A stretch of 64,000 bases of DNA from positions 150,423-214,422 of the forward strand of contig NZ_LQOU01000015.1 of assembly GCF_002102155.1 (NCBI RefSeq), written 5' to 3'. This document shows, piece by piece, positions 1 through 10,179 of this stretch (the first letter of the stretch is position 1; every line of letters begins with the position of its first letter). This DNA is from Mycobacterium europaeum. Its GTDB lineage: Bacteria > Actinomycetota > Actinomycetes > Mycobacteriales > Mycobacteriaceae. The notes beneath the pieces were generated by a model. That model made no database searches. It was given only the letters and a program-made list of their open reading frames with translations, and had not been told where the DNA came from. Made by a program: the position numbers and the translations under genes.

Positions 1-484
1 TGCCGCGAAATCGTGCTCTCTGAGCATCGCCGCAACGCCGTTCCATGTTTTCCGCGGCTGGCCACATCACCTTGCTTCCGACGCCGGTCGATCAGGTGAT
101 TCCCCCGACCGGCACCTCGGGACCGTGCTCTCAGCTCCATACCGCCCTCGTTTGCGCCACCGAGTCACTATTGCATCAGACCGTACGGTCAGTCAACAAC
201 TGCCACACTAGCCGAAATTGCACCACAAAACGGTGCGAACAACGTCTCGGATCGAAATCGCGTTGTTCGGGCAGTTACCAGGTTCTTTGGGCTTCATACA
301 GGTTTTGGCATGCGCTACCCGCCGGGCAGACAGAGGAGATGGGAAGCCCCTAATACCGACCGCCCGTACGGCGACGGTGACCGCGCTTCGGAGCTCGCTC
401 ACGCTGCGGCAAGGACGGCCGAGGAAATCACGCGGGAAGCTGGTTCGCGCCGGTTATCCACCAGCACAAGGCATTACAGGTCGG
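1..484. other. Left-end stretch without a recognisable gene
   Basis: No reading frame here has a recognisable family or a convincing start. The one clear signal is the 12-bp perfect palindrome at 179-190, described separately, which may belong to the promoter of a leftward gene starting beyond the window edge. Confidence 0.5.
179..190. promoter_or_regulatory. Candidate TetR operator (perfect palindrome)
   Basis: GACCGTACGGTC is a perfect 12-bp palindrome. Its half-site (ACCGT/ACGGT) recurs at 1179-1192 in front of the TetR gene. On the minus strand it follows a TTGACT hexamer, which could be a -35 element of a gene running left out of the window. That gene is not visible, so the target is inferred. 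Confidence 0.45.
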
Positions 485-1156
485 TCAATCAGCAGAATTC
501 GTGACCGCGGCCAGGCATTCGCGCACGACGGAGACGATGTCGGCGGAGGGATTCGCCCACTTGCCTAGTGTCAGTCGGTCCAGAAGCAGCCCGCCGAGGA
601 AGACGTCGACGAACGCGGCGCCGACCTGTTCGGGCGTCCGGGAACCGGCGGGATCGAACCAGACCCACATCCACTGCAGCGATCCCCACAGCTGCAGAGC
701 CGCCAGGTCGACGTCGACGCTTCGGAACAGGCCGCTCTCTATTCCGGTGCGGATCTCGTCGACGACCAAGGCCTGCAACTGATCCCGTAGCTTGCGCACC
801 TGCTGCATGGCGGGGTCATCGAACAGTTGAACCACTTCGCGCTGGCTGGCCACCGTCGCGTCGCGGGCGACCACTTGGAGCAGCGCGGAAGCGTAGATGA
901 TTGCGGCGATGCGTTCGTGCGGCGCGGCCAGGCGGGCCCACGCTATCTGCAGCGCATCGAGTTGGCGCGCAAGGTGGGTCTCTTCGAGCTCGCGCAACAT
1001 CTGTGCTTTGGTCCCGAAGTGATGAACGATGGTGCCCTTCGACATGCCGAGCTCGTCGGCAATGTCGCCCATATTCGTTCTGTCGTAGCCGCGTTCGGCA
1101 ACGTAACGGACAAACGCGTCGAAGATCTCGCCGCGTCTGCCAGGCGATCGGGGCAT
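485..1156 (-). CDS. TetR/AcrR family transcriptional regulator
   Basis: DNA-binding repressor of the TetR type. The N-terminus (after MPRSPGRRGEIFDAFVRY) carries a typical helix-turn-helix with NMGDIADELGMSKGTIVHHF at about residues 28-47, followed by an all-helical ligand-binding domain. I chose the ATG at 1156 (223 aa). A TTG at 1174 would add six residues but would move the start towards the dyad at 1179-1192. The ligand is unknown. The operator-like dyad just upstream suggests autoregulation, and a related palindrome lies at 179-190. No co-directional partner gene is visible, so the target is likely the gene left of the window. Confidence 0.9.
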   Translation of the reverse strand: MPRSPGRRGEIFDAFVRYVAERGYDRTNMGDIADELGMSKGTIVHHFGTKAQMLRELEETHLARQLDALQIAWARLAAPHERIAAIIYASALLQVVARDATVASQREVVQLFDDPAMQQVRKLRDQLQALVVDEIRTGIESGLFRSVDVDLAALQLWGSLQWMWVWFDPAGSRTPEQVGAAFVDVFLGGLLLDRLTLGKWANPSADIVSVVRECLAAVTNSAD

Positions 1157-1178
1157 CTTCCACCTTCGGCTCAAACTA

Positions 1179-1192
1179 ACCGTACGAACGGT
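1179..1192. promoter_or_regulatory. Candidate TetR autoregulatory operator
   Basis: ACCGTACGAACGGT is an inverted repeat (5-bp arms, 4-bp spacer) 22 bp upstream of the TetR ATG at 1156. It shares its half-sites with the palindrome at 179-190. Binding is inferred. Confidence 0.5.
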
Positions 1193-1373
1193 CTATCATA
1201 AGTTTCGCGATGTCAAGCTCCCGCAAAGTGTGCCGCGGGGGGCGACAGCCGCGTGCCATCAGCCGGCGGGGATCAGCCCCATGGGTGGATTTGGCGGTCA
1301 GCTCCTGGGCGACCGTACCAAGAAGGCGTGCAAAGACCCGCCGCCGGCAGGTCGGGCCCGTCGGTCGGCGCGG

Positions 1374-1679
1374 CTACAGCGCCCTGGGGCCGCCGAAACT
1401 TTCCGGCGCGGTCACCACATACGTGTTCTCGTGGGCCGTCGGCTTGATCTCGCCGGCGGTGTACACCGTCATCAGCTCTCTGCCATCGCCATCGGCCACG
1501 CACACATAGGTATCCGTGTCGGCGTCGTAGTCGAAGCTTTCCCAAGCCAACAAGAACGCCAAACAGTTCCCGGCACGATCGGTGACGACGAGCTTGTGTA
1601 CCCCGGATTCCTTCAGAAGCTTGGCATCCTCCGCGCGCCGCTGAGGGATGTGATTGGTGTGGAGCGTAGCGTGTGACAT
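1374..1679 (-). CDS. Small conserved hypothetical protein
   Basis: A 101-aa soluble protein beginning MSHATLHTNHIPQRRAEDAK, with alternating beta-rich segments (HKLVVTDRAGNCLAFLLAWE, DTDTYVCVADGDGRELMTVY). There is no signal peptide, membrane segment or recognisable catalytic motif. An AGGGAG ribosome-binding site sits just before the ATG at 1679. It appears monocistronic, lying between the TetR gene and a hairpin pair at 1770-1813. I do not recognise the family and assign no function. Confidence 0.75.
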   Translation of the reverse strand: MSHATLHTNHIPQRRAEDAKLLKESGVHKLVVTDRAGNCLAFLLAWESFDYDADTDTYVCVADGDGRELMTVYTAGEIKPTAHENTYVVTAPESFGGPRAL

Positions 1680-1769
1680 CTATGTACTCCCTTAGCGAGG
1701 GTGTCTGCGTCTAGCCTAGGCTCAACTGTTCGACTAATCCGAGGCTTGACGGAAACGTTTTCTCCCCGG

Positions 1770-1813
1770 GTGCCCTCCCGCCCAGGGCACTACGACCCCA
1801 ATCAAGGGGTCGT
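1770..1813 (-). terminator. Tandem hairpins downstream of the acyltransferase
   Basis: Two adjacent stem-loops: GTGCCCT/AGGGCAC with a 7-nt loop (1770-1790) and ACGACCCC/GGGGTCGT with a 6-nt loop (1792-1813). They lie about 110 bp past the acyltransferase stop and before the small hypothetical gene. There is no U-tract, as is common in mycobacteria. Terminator function is inferred. Confidence 0.5.
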
Positions 1814-1925
1814 TAGTCGTTTAGCCGGACACACCGCGATGTCGTGAGGCCGGGCGGCACCTTGTCGCAATCCAGGTCCGCTATCTTCGGCGGGACTTTG
1901 CGCGCGAGGGAGGGTGGGCCCACCG

Positions 1926-3260
1926 CTAGGCGCCTGGGCGCCGCTGAGCCTCCAGGCCGGTCACGGGCGACGGCGTCTTGGGCCGCAACGCCACCAATAC
2001 CACGCCGGCGGCGAACACCGCCGCGGTCAGCCAGGAGAACCGCCCATCCGGCGCGAAGCCGCCCTGGGCCAGCAGGTGCAGACCCACGGCGGCCAGGACC
2101 GCGCCGGACAGCATGATCGCCTCACCCCAGCGATCGCCGAGCGGTAGCCCGAACGTCGGCAGCGGAACCGCGAAGACCCGCCGCTGCCACCACAGCAGCA
2201 CCAATTCGGCCGCCGTCACCACGCTCAGGATCGTGATCCACTCCAGCCGAACCAGCCACCAGGCCGCAGTACCCTCGTGGGGCTGGGGGATCAGGCCGGC
2301 CGGATAAGCGACGATCGCGACGACTACCACCGGAATCATGTGCCACAGGTAAAGCGCCATCACGTTTTCATTGGCGGTCGACAACACGCGCTGAACCCGG
2401 CCGTGGTGCAGGACGCGGTCGAGTATCGCCGCGAGGGCCATCGCCGCCCCGGCTTGCGTGCAGGCGAACGCCATCATCGCCACCGTGGGGGGCGTGGTGT
2501 TCTCGATCGCTTCCCCGGGAACGCCGATCATGCTCACCGGATACGGCCCCACCCGGATCAGCAGTGCCAGGGCGACGGCCGAACCGGCGGCGAGCAGCAC
2601 CGGTCTGCGGCCGGCCAACAGCCCACCCTGCCAGGCGATCCCGAGCTGGTAGAGCAGGCCCCAGCACAACAGGTAGTTCAGCGAACCGATGTAGGGGACG
2701 TGGCCCGCGAGCGACACGGCGTCGATCAGCACGACCCCGGCGGCCAGCAACGCCGGCACCTTCAGGCCCCAACGCCGATGCGCCGCAACGGCAATCGGCG
2801 TCAGCGACACCACCAGCACGTACACAGCGAGAAACCACAGGTGCATGGCCACCGCCCACCCCGCGTACTCCAGCACCGTGCCCGCCACCTGCCGGGCCTG
2901 GAGCACCACCACGATCAGCGAAACGAGCGCGACGTAGACCGTCGTCGGCCCCAGCACCCGAGCCAGCCGGTGCCGAATCCACGCCTGGCGCGAGAAGCTG
3001 CCCCCCTCCCGGCGATGCGCCCACGACACGGCTCCCGCGTAACCGGCCACGAAGAAGAACACCGGGACCGCCTGGAAGATCCAGGTCAGCCATTGCGTCC
3101 ACGGCATGTCGAACAGCGGGTTCTCGCGGCCGAATTGACCCTGGTGGTAGGTCACGGAACCGGCCAGCCAGTGGCCCAGAACGATGAGGACCACGCCCGA
3201 CGCGCGGTACAAGTCCACCGCCAGATTGCGGGCCGGTCGCGTCGTTTCTACGTCGTCCAT
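1926..3260 (-). CDS. Membrane acyltransferase (acyltransferase_3 / OafA-like)
   Basis: A 444-aa integral membrane protein with about ten hydrophobic segments. The N-terminal signature AVDLYRASGVVLIVLGHWL fits the acyltransferase-3 family, in which a His in the first helices is needed for O-acyl transfer to sugars or lipids. Further family features are the PVFFFVAGYAG segment near residue 65 and polar loops rich in Arg and Trp. The gene is divergent from the aldo/keto reductase at 3344, separated by 83 bp. The substrate cannot be read. Cell-envelope glycan or lipid acylation is the likely role by family. Confidence 0.85.
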   Translation of the reverse strand: MDDVETTRPARNLAVDLYRASGVVLIVLGHWLAGSVTYHQGQFGRENPLFDMPWTQWLTWIFQAVPVFFFVAGYAGAVSWAHRREGGSFSRQAWIRHRLARVLGPTTVYVALVSLIVVVLQARQVAGTVLEYAGWAVAMHLWFLAVYVLVVSLTPIAVAAHRRWGLKVPALLAAGVVLIDAVSLAGHVPYIGSLNYLLCWGLLYQLGIAWQGGLLAGRRPVLLAAGSAVALALLIRVGPYPVSMIGVPGEAIENTTPPTVAMMAFACTQAGAAMALAAILDRVLHHGRVQRVLSTANENVMALYLWHMIPVVVVAIVAYPAGLIPQPHEGTAAWWLVRLEWITILSVVTAAELVLLWWQRRVFAVPLPTFGLPLGDRWGEAIMLSGAVLAAVGLHLLAQGGFAPDGRFSWLTAAVFAAGVVLVALRPKTPSPVTGLEAQRRPGA

Positions 3261-3343
3261 CGGATCGCGACTAGATGGATGCGGTGCACTCGCGCAACGC
3301 TACCCGTCCCATGGCCTGAAGTCGCTGAGCGCACAATGACGCC

Positions 3344-4315
<972 letters not shown>

Positions 4316-4400
4316 TGGCGACGCAGAAGCCGGTGATCGGCGCGAGCGGCGAGGTGCGAATCATGGTGCGGCGCAATAGCGAGCGCCGCCAGCTGACTTG

Positions 4401-5513
4401 TTAGTCGGCGCCGGCGAGCGCCGCGGTGCCATACTTCTTTTCGATCAACGCCCACGGGTCGGCGTAGGGGCCTCGTCCCTCGAGCCGGCGCTGCACCATC
4501 AGGACGGCCCGCAAGACCGGCCGCAACACCGGGCTCAGCAGCCGCACCACTATGCGCAGGCGGCCCTGCGTCTCGGCGATCCAGGCCAGCGTCTGCGACC
4601 AGTCGTGTTCCTGGAAATCGAGCAGCGCCTGGGCTTCTGTGGTGTCATACCAGCCGGTGAAGCTCCAGCCGCGGTCGTCGCCGGGATCGCCGGGCAGGCT
4701 CGCCGACGGGCCGAGGCCGCCCAGTCCGACGGCTTCCATGAGACTGTCCTCGAGCTCGCGCTGGGTGAGCACATACGACTCGTTGCCGCCGATCAGTAGC
4801 ACCTTGCCGGCGATGCCGGCTTGCCGATCGACGCCGTTGGCGAAGGCCAGCGCCACGTCGCGCGCGTCCACCGCGTGCATGCGGTTGTCTCCGGGCATCG
4901 AGCGCATCAGCAGCAGGGAGTCGCCGTTGACCGTCGTGTGCGTATCCGGCGAGATGACCCCGCCCAGCCGGAAGAGCGCATACGGCAGGCCGCTGGCGCG
5001 GATCGCCGCCTCGGCGAGCACCTTGTCCTGACCGTATTGATCGATGGGATTCACCGGGGTGTCGGGGGTGATCCGCTCGGGCTGGCGGTAGGGGTTGCGC
5101 GACCCGTACACCGCGGCGCTGGACGCCATCAGGAACAACGGCGGCCGGGGGAGGGCGGCGCAGGCCGCCAGGAGATTCTCCGTGCCACCCACATTCACCT
5201 TGCGGGCCAGCGCGGGTTTGCGATACGACAGCGGGGACACGACGGCGGCGAGGTGAACGATCGCGTCGGGTTGATGGGTCGCGACGAGGTCACGCAGCGC
5301 CTCGGCATCCAGCAGATCGGCATAGGCCGGAATCAGCGTTCCCGGGTGACGGGCGGCGGCCAGCTCCTTTTCGACGGCGAGGGTGTTGTCGGTGCGCAGA
5401 TCCAGCGCGATGACGGTGCGTCCCCGCTCGAGCAGGATCTGGGTGCAGCGTTTGCCGATTTGTCCGAACGCGCCGGTGACCAGAACGGTGGACGCGGTCA
5501 TGGGCTCGCTCAC
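4401..5513 (-). CDS. NAD-dependent epimerase/dehydratase
   Basis: Extended short-chain dehydrogenase of the epimerase family, about 370 aa. The Rossmann motif GAFGQIG is at the N-terminus (VLVTGAFGQIGKRC) and the active-site YxxxK appears as DQYGQDK after PVNPI. The start is probably the GTG at 5513, because it overlaps the stop of the upstream SnoaL-like gene as GTGA, implying coupled translation. The ATG at 5501 is the alternative. The two genes form an operon. The substrate is unknown; the family acts on nucleotide sugars, sterols or other hydroxy compounds. Confidence 0.88.
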   Translation of the reverse strand: MSEPMTASTVLVTGAFGQIGKRCTQILLERGRTVIALDLRTDNTLAVEKELAAARHPGTLIPAYADLLDAEALRDLVATHQPDAIVHLAAVVSPLSYRKPALARKVNVGGTENLLAACAALPRPPLFLMASSAAVYGSRNPYRQPERITPDTPVNPIDQYGQDKVLAEAAIRASGLPYALFRLGGVISPDTHTTVNGDSLLLMRSMPGDNRMHAVDARDVALAFANGVDRQAGIAGKVLLIGGNESYVLTQRELEDSLMEAVGLGGLGPSASLPGDPGDDRGWSFTGWYDTTEAQALLDFQEHDWSQTLAWIAETQGRLRIVVRLLSPVLRPVLRAVLMVQRRLEGRGPYADPWALIEKKYGTAALAGAD

Positions 5514-6040
5514 CGGCCCATCGCCACGGTGGCGACCCTGCCGATCGCCCGGCGGATCCGGTCGGAGACGTAAAGCGAATACACGGGAGTGACGATATCC
5601 TCTCGCAGTCGAGTCAGCTTGGAGCTCTTGATGAACCACTGGCCGGCGATGTTCTCGTAGGTCTCGTGGTAATGGCCGTAGCCGACCAGCGTCACGCCGG
5701 GGCCGAATCGGACGACGTCTTGCAGCGCCCACACCCCGCGCGCGGTCGTCGCCGACGTGAGCGTGATTTCGGGAGAGTGCACCTGGTGCGCGGTGGCCTG
5801 TGCCCGCCGGCCGAGGGCCTTGCGCGTGAACGCCACGAACTCGTCGGCGCCCTCGATCACCTTGCCGCCGGCCTCGGCCGTGTCGCTGACGAAGTCATCG
5901 CTGAAGATGGTCCGCCACGCCGCCCAGTCCTTGGTGTCGAGGTAGCGGCAGTAGCGGGCCTTGAGCTGCTTGATGGCTTCGGTGGCCAGCAGCGTGGCGG
6001 CGTCCGCGTCGGCGACGATGCCCTGCCCGCGCTCTGTCAT
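5510..6040 (-). CDS. SnoaL-like / NTF2-fold protein
   Basis: A 176-aa protein of the SnoaL-like polyketide-cyclase/NTF2 superfamily. Visible family features are the N-terminal helix IKQLKARYCRYLDTKDWAAW followed by FSDDFVSD, and the later GYGHYHETYENIAGQWFIKS strand pair. Members are small conical-barrel isomerases, dehydratases or lyases, or non-catalytic ligand binders. It is the first gene of a two-gene operon with the epimerase, so both may act on one metabolite. The exact reaction is unknown. Confidence 0.85.
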   Translation of the reverse strand: MTERGQGIVADADAATLLATEAIKQLKARYCRYLDTKDWAAWRTIFSDDFVSDTAEAGGKVIEGADEFVAFTRKALGRRAQATAHQVHSPEITLTSATTARGVWALQDVVRFGPGVTLVGYGHYHETYENIAGQWFIKSSKLTRLREDIVTPVYSLYVSDRIRRAIGRVATVAMGR

Positions 6041-6096
6041 TGCGGCTCGATTCTATGCGGCTCTGCGTGACGTTTCCCTGGCGAAGTGTAAACCTC

Positions 6097-6492
6097 TCAG
6101 CCTTTGAAGTGGACCACCTGGTGCGGTGGCCGGCAGCACGCCATCCCGTGTCCACACCTGTGCGCTCTGGTCGAAGTAGCCGCGACTGAAGCGGTTGGCG
6201 TGGGCGGTGCACAGGACGAAGTCGTTTCCCAGTGCTGGTTGGAGCGATTCGTGCGTGCGGTGCGCAGTCAGATGTCGAAGTCGCCGTCGGCGATCGGCGC
6301 GGCGTAGTTGACCGTCAACGCCAGCGGCTCGCCGAGGCGGTCGGGGTGCGATTCGATGGCGTGCAGCATGGCGGCGGCGGTGATTCCGCCGAAGGGCCCC
6401 ACCATGTTGGCCCATTCGGGATGGGTACGCCCACGCCGCACGTGCGTGCCCGTCGCGTCCAGGCGGATGGCGTCGTCGAAGGGATGTGTCAT
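6097..6492 (-). pseudogene. Decayed acyl-CoA thioesterase (TesB-like) remnant
   Basis: The start MTHPFDDAIRLDATG and the hotdog segment THPEWANMVGPFGGITAAA are typical of mycobacterial double-hotdog thioesterases (about 270 aa). The frame meets a TGA after PIADGDFDI near 6268, continues past it as LRTARTNRSNQHW, then jumps to the C-terminal segment of the family (VLCTAHANRFSRGYFDQSAQ, another frame). It shifts again to end in PPHQVVHFKG and TGA at 6097. About 150 residues of the middle are missing. So there is one stop, one large deletion and at least one further frameshift. It is not expected to be functional. Confidence 0.8.
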
Positions 6493-6574
6493 GAGTCGAC
6501 CGCACACTACTGGGCCGGACAACCGCCGGTGATGTACGGGTCCGGCGAGCGACCGCGTCGGAAAGCGAGGCACC

Positions 6575-6964
6575 ATGGCCAACTCCGAGGGCGAAGTCGT
6601 GACGAAGTCTCCCGCTGAGCTGATCGACGCCAGGATCAAGGAGTTGGGGGATTGGCGCGGCGAAACGCTCGCCCGCATCAGGGAACTCATCAAGGACGCG
6701 GTCCCCGACGTGATCGAGGAGTGGAAGTGGCGGGGCGTCCCGGTCTGGTACCACGACGGAATGATCTGCACCGGCGAGACCTACAAAAGCGCCGTGAAGA
6801 TGACCTTCGCCAAGGGAGCCTCGCTCGATGACCCCGCCGGCCTGTTCAACTCCAGTCTCGACGGCAACACCAGACGCGCGATCGACTTTCACGAGGGTCA
6901 GCAGGTTGACGAGAAGGCATTGACGGCGTTGATTCGCGCCGCGGCCGAGCTGAACCGCTCCTAA
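6575..6964 (+). CDS. DUF1801 domain protein
   Basis: A 129-aa cytoplasmic protein. The DUF1801 core is recognisable: ELIDARIKELGDWRGETLAR, then PDVIEEWKWRGVPVWYHDGM and YKSAVKMTFAKGASL. This fold (YdhG/YjbR-like) has no settled biochemical role. The gene runs opposite to the thioesterase remnant and precedes the acyl-CoA dehydrogenase with an 80-bp gap. The first Met (6575) gives MANSEGEVVTKSPAELID; a shorter start within this stretch is possible. Confidence 0.85.
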   Translation: MANSEGEVVTKSPAELIDARIKELGDWRGETLARIRELIKDAVPDVIEEWKWRGVPVWYHDGMICTGETYKSAVKMTFAKGASLDDPAGLFNSSLDGNTRRAIDFHEGQQVDEKALTALIRAAAELNRS

Positions 6965-7044
6965 GGCGCCAACCTGTACAGCCGCGCGAGAGGTGCTGTA
7001 CAGTCGCCCAGCACAAGGTCGACGCTCGAACGGGAGGCCATCCG

Positions 7045-8274
7045 GTGACGTCGGAGTCGGTCGAGGAATTCCGGGCCCGGGCCAGGGCCTGGCTCGCCGC
7101 CAACTTGCCGCGCCTGGATTCCGCGGACGCGATGCCCCTGCAGCGCGACGCGCTCACCTCGTGGCAGCGCGCCCGCGAGCTCCAAAAGAGGCTGTACGAC
7201 GGGGGATTCGCCGGCATCTGCTTTCCGCGCGAATACGGCGGACTGGGCTTGGGCTACGAATACAAGAAGGCGTTCGACGCCGAGGCCCTGGCGTATGAGA
7301 CCCCGTTGATGCTCAACGTTCCGTCCTTCGCGATCTGCTGCGCGACGATCCTCGACATGGGCAGCGAGGAGCAGAAGCGCACCCACATCGCGGCCGCGTT
7401 GCGCGGCGACGAGGTGCTGGTGCAGCTCCTGTCGGAGCCCAGCGGGGGGTCGGATCTCGCGGGCGTCCTCACCCGCGCCGACCGCCGGGACGGGCGATGG
7501 ATCATCAACGGCGCCAAGACGTGGAGCACGTGGGCGTTCGCCGCCGACTACGGCCTTTGCCTGGCCCGCACCGACTGGGGCGTGCCCAAACACGAAGGGC
7601 TGACGATGTTCCTGGTGCCGCTTCGGCATCCCGGGGTCACGATCAACCGCATCAAGCAGGTCAACGGCTCCGTCGAGTTCTGCGAGGAGTTCTTCGACGA
7701 CGTCGACGTCGGTGACGATGCCGTGGTGGGGGTGCCGGGGAAAGGGTGGGACGTCGCCTCGCGGCAGCTCTACCACGAGCGTCGCAGCATGGGTGACGGA
7801 TCCGAATACACCAGCGGTCCGGGAATCGCCGAGGCTGAAGACATTTCGGTCGACCTGCTGGCTCTGGTCGAGAAGACGGACCAGGTCGGCAGCGGACGAG
7901 TCCGCGAAATGGTGGGCCGGGCCCTGGCCCATCGTGTCGTGCACGGGCAACTCAGCGAGCACGTCTTTCACGCCGTCACCCACGGATCCCTGCCGCCTGC
8001 CGCGGGATCGATCATCCGGCTGTCCATGGCCGAGGTGCACGACGTCGAAAACGACACCGCGTTGGCCGTGGCGGGTCCCTCGGCGGTGATCGACGACGCG
8101 GCGGGGCTGCTCGACATCGGCACCCGTTACCTGGGCCGGCAGATCGCCAGCATCGGTGGCGGCACCACCGAGATGGCGCGCAACGTCATCGGGGAGCGGG
8201 TCCTGAACTTCCCGCGAGAGTACACCGCCGACCGCGGCGTGCCGTTCAACCAGGTGCGGCACGGAAAAGCCTGA
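7045..8274 (+). CDS. Acyl-CoA dehydrogenase
   Basis: A 409-aa FAD-dependent acyl-CoA dehydrogenase catalysing alpha,beta-desaturation of an acyl-CoA. The family signatures are the substrate/FAD loop LLSEPSGGSDLAGVLTRADR, the strand INGAKTWSTWAFAADYGLCL, and the C-terminal FAD-binding stretch IASIGGGTTEMARNVIGERV. The GTG start at 7045 is supported by a GGGAGG site at 7032. The gene is followed after 12 bp by a double-hotdog protein, so the two are probably co-transcribed in lipid or sterol side-chain metabolism. The chain-length preference cannot be read. Confidence 0.92.
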   Translation: MTSESVEEFRARARAWLAANLPRLDSADAMPLQRDALTSWQRARELQKRLYDGGFAGICFPREYGGLGLGYEYKKAFDAEALAYETPLMLNVPSFAICCATILDMGSEEQKRTHIAAALRGDEVLVQLLSEPSGGSDLAGVLTRADRRDGRWIINGAKTWSTWAFAADYGLCLARTDWGVPKHEGLTMFLVPLRHPGVTINRIKQVNGSVEFCEEFFDDVDVGDDAVVGVPGKGWDVASRQLYHERRSMGDGSEYTSGPGIAEAEDISVDLLALVEKTDQVGSGRVREMVGRALAHRVVHGQLSEHVFHAVTHGSLPPAAGSIIRLSMAEVHDVENDTALAVAGPSAVIDDAAGLLDIGTRYLGRQIASIGGGTTEMARNVIGERVLNFPREYTADRGVPFNQVRHGKA

Positions 8275-8286
8275 GGGAGGCCGGAA

Positions 8287-9153
8287 TTGAGCGACCAGCT
8301 TCGTGACATCCGGGAATTGGCCGGAGATTCCGATGCTTACCGGGACGAACTGTACCGGCGCTGGACCGGCCTGCTCAGCTACCGCTACATCGGCCGCAAA
8401 CACTCCTCGATGGATCTCGGGGAGGCCGACGACACCGTCGTCATTCGCCGGGACATGCGCAACGAGGCCGGCGGAATCATGGTGGCGCCGTTGGCCATTT
8501 CCTCACCGGAGGGCTGCCAGACCGACATGGTCGCAGTGCCGAACCCGGTCGTCGCCTCGGTGCAGATCATCGACCCCGGCTACGACGTCAACCGGGTCGA
8601 GATCGTCGGCTCCGGCATCGTGCATCAGGGCCGCACCATGGGTTATGGGCGGTGCAAGATCGTCGACGCCGACAACCCGGACAGGGTGATCGCCTTCAAC
8701 GAGGGGCAGGGGGCGATCATCGGCATTCCGCCGGAAGGCCTGGGCCGGATGGATGTCGCGGGTACCGAACTGGTGATCGAGGATTCGCCGGATCTGCCCC
8801 CGCTGTGGCGCGCTTTCGGCGCCAGCCGGCGGGGCGACGGCCGCTGGATCCTGCCCGAACTGAGTACCGAGCTGGCGTCCCCGGACGCCGCGCTGCACAT
8901 CGGACCCCAACACGTCGTCCTCGAGACAGCGGCGATCGACCTGGCCGCCGAGGTCGCCGGCACCCGGAGGCTGCAGGTGGTCAGCTGGCACGTCATGTTC
9001 ATGTCGCGCGGCAAGGTGGGCCCCTTTCGCGTCGAGGGCACCGCGCACCCGGGTGGGCCGGGACGCGTCGGGGTGCGGATGCTGCTGCACGACGAGGGGA
9101 ATGGCGACAGGGCCGTCACCTCGGCGGCGGCGGTGTTCAACATCGTGGGCTAG
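8287..9153 (+). CDS. Double-hotdog (PaaI-type thioesterase-like) protein
   Basis: A 288-aa protein with two hotdog-like halves. The first half holds EAGGIMVAPLAISSPEGC and a long central helix region, and the second holds TRRLQVVSWHVMFMSRGKVG and RVGVRMLLHDEG, ending in AAAVFNIV. These are typical of acyl-CoA thioesterases and related hydratases. TTG at 8287 is used as start, placed after a GGGAGG site at 8275. It lies 12 bp behind the acyl-CoA dehydrogenase, so it probably handles the same acyl-CoA. The catalytic residue is not obvious, so hydrolase activity is inferred. Confidence 0.75.
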   Translation: MSDQLRDIRELAGDSDAYRDELYRRWTGLLSYRYIGRKHSSMDLGEADDTVVIRRDMRNEAGGIMVAPLAISSPEGCQTDMVAVPNPVVASVQIIDPGYDVNRVEIVGSGIVHQGRTMGYGRCKIVDADNPDRVIAFNEGQGAIIGIPPEGLGRMDVAGTELVIEDSPDLPPLWRAFGASRRGDGRWILPELSTELASPDAALHIGPQHVVLETAAIDLAAEVAGTRRLQVVSWHVMFMSRGKVGPFRVEGTAHPGGPGRVGVRMLLHDEGNGDRAVTSAAAVFNIVG

Positions 9154-9396
9154 GCGTTACGGGTTCACGACCTACCGCCCTCCGCCGGAACTTGCACCAT
9201 GTGCTCATACGCACGCGACGTTGGGATTACAGCGCTAAGCGCGTTGTTGACCGCATCGTGGCGGTCAGGAAAGCTCGCAAACCCTGACGTTCGATCTTTG
9301 ATGTCGTCGTCTGACACATCTCTTGCCGTGACCTATGGCCATACATCAACTTCGGTACGTATGGTGCAAGGACGATCCGACGACGGGAGAATCGCA

Positions 9397-10179
9397 GTGG
9401 CAGAACGGCTGGCCGGCAAGGTCGCGCTCATCAGCGGGGGTGCGCGGGGGATGGGGGCCTCGCACGTGCGGGCGCTGGTGGCCGAGGGGGCCGAGGTGGT
9501 GTTCGGTGACATCCTCGACGACGAGGGCAAGGCCGTCGCGGCCGAGGTCGGAGACGCTACCCGCTACCTGCACCTCGACGTCACCAAGCCCGAGGATTGG
9601 GACGCGGCGGTGGCCACCGCGCTGAGCGAATTCGGCCGGATCGACATCCTCGTCAACAACGCCGGCATCATCAACGTCGGCACCCTCGAGGACTATGCCC
9701 TCTCGGAGTGGCAGCGCATCCTCGACATCAACCTGACGGGCGTGTTCCTCGGAATCCGCGCCGTGGTCAAACCGATGAAGGAAGCCGGCCGGGGATCGAT
9801 CATCAACATTTCCTCGATCGAGGGCATCGCCGGCACCATCGCCTGCCACGGATACACCGCCACCAAGTTCGCCGTGCGGGGCCTGACCAAGTCGGCGGCG
9901 CTGGAACTGGGGCCCAGCGGCATCCGGGTGAACTCGATCCATCCCGGGCTCATCAAGACCCCGATGACCGAATGGGTTCCCGAGGACATCTTCCAGACCG
10001 CGCTGGGACGGATCGCGCAGCCCCAGGAAGTCTCCAACCTGGTCATCTACCTGGCCAGCGACGAGTCCAGCTATTCGACCGGTTCGGAGTTCGTCGTTGA
10101 CGGCGGCACCACCGCCGGCTTGGGCCACAAGGACTTCTCTGCGGTCGACACCGCCGGGCAGCCGGACTGGGTTACCTAG
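9397..10179 (+). CDS. fabG3: Short-chain dehydrogenase FabG3 (hydroxysteroid dehydrogenase)
   Basis: A 260-aa classical SDR. It carries the cofactor motif GGARGMG, the NNAGI motif, catalytic Ser in NISSIEG and YTATK (YxxxK). The sequence closely follows M. tuberculosis FabG3 (Rv2002), from [19 protein letters not shown] to the C-terminal WVT; Rv2002 is described as a 20-beta-hydroxysteroid dehydrogenase. I chose the GTG at 9397, which has a GGGAG site 8 bp before it and matches the known N-terminus. An upstream in-frame ATG at 9361 is less likely. The 3' end overlaps the end of the convergent mmpL gene by 8 bp. Confidence 0.93.
   Translation: MAERLAGKVALISGGARGMGASHVRALVAEGAEVVFGDILDDEGKAVAAEVGDATRYLHLDVTKPEDWDAAVATALSEFGRIDILVNNAGIINVGTLEDYALSEWQRILDINLTGVFLGIRAVVKPMKEAGRGSIINISSIEGIAGTIACHGYTATKFAVRGLTKSAALELGPSGIRVNSIHPGLIKTPMTEWVPEDIFQTALGRIAQPQEVSNLVIYLASDESSYSTGSEFVVDGGTTAGLGHKDFSAVDTAGQPDWVT

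Noticed and set aside
6961..8403. A 480-codon minus-strand frame across the acyl-CoA dehydrogenase
   Set aside because: The plus-strand frame has all dehydrogenase motifs, and the minus frame has none.
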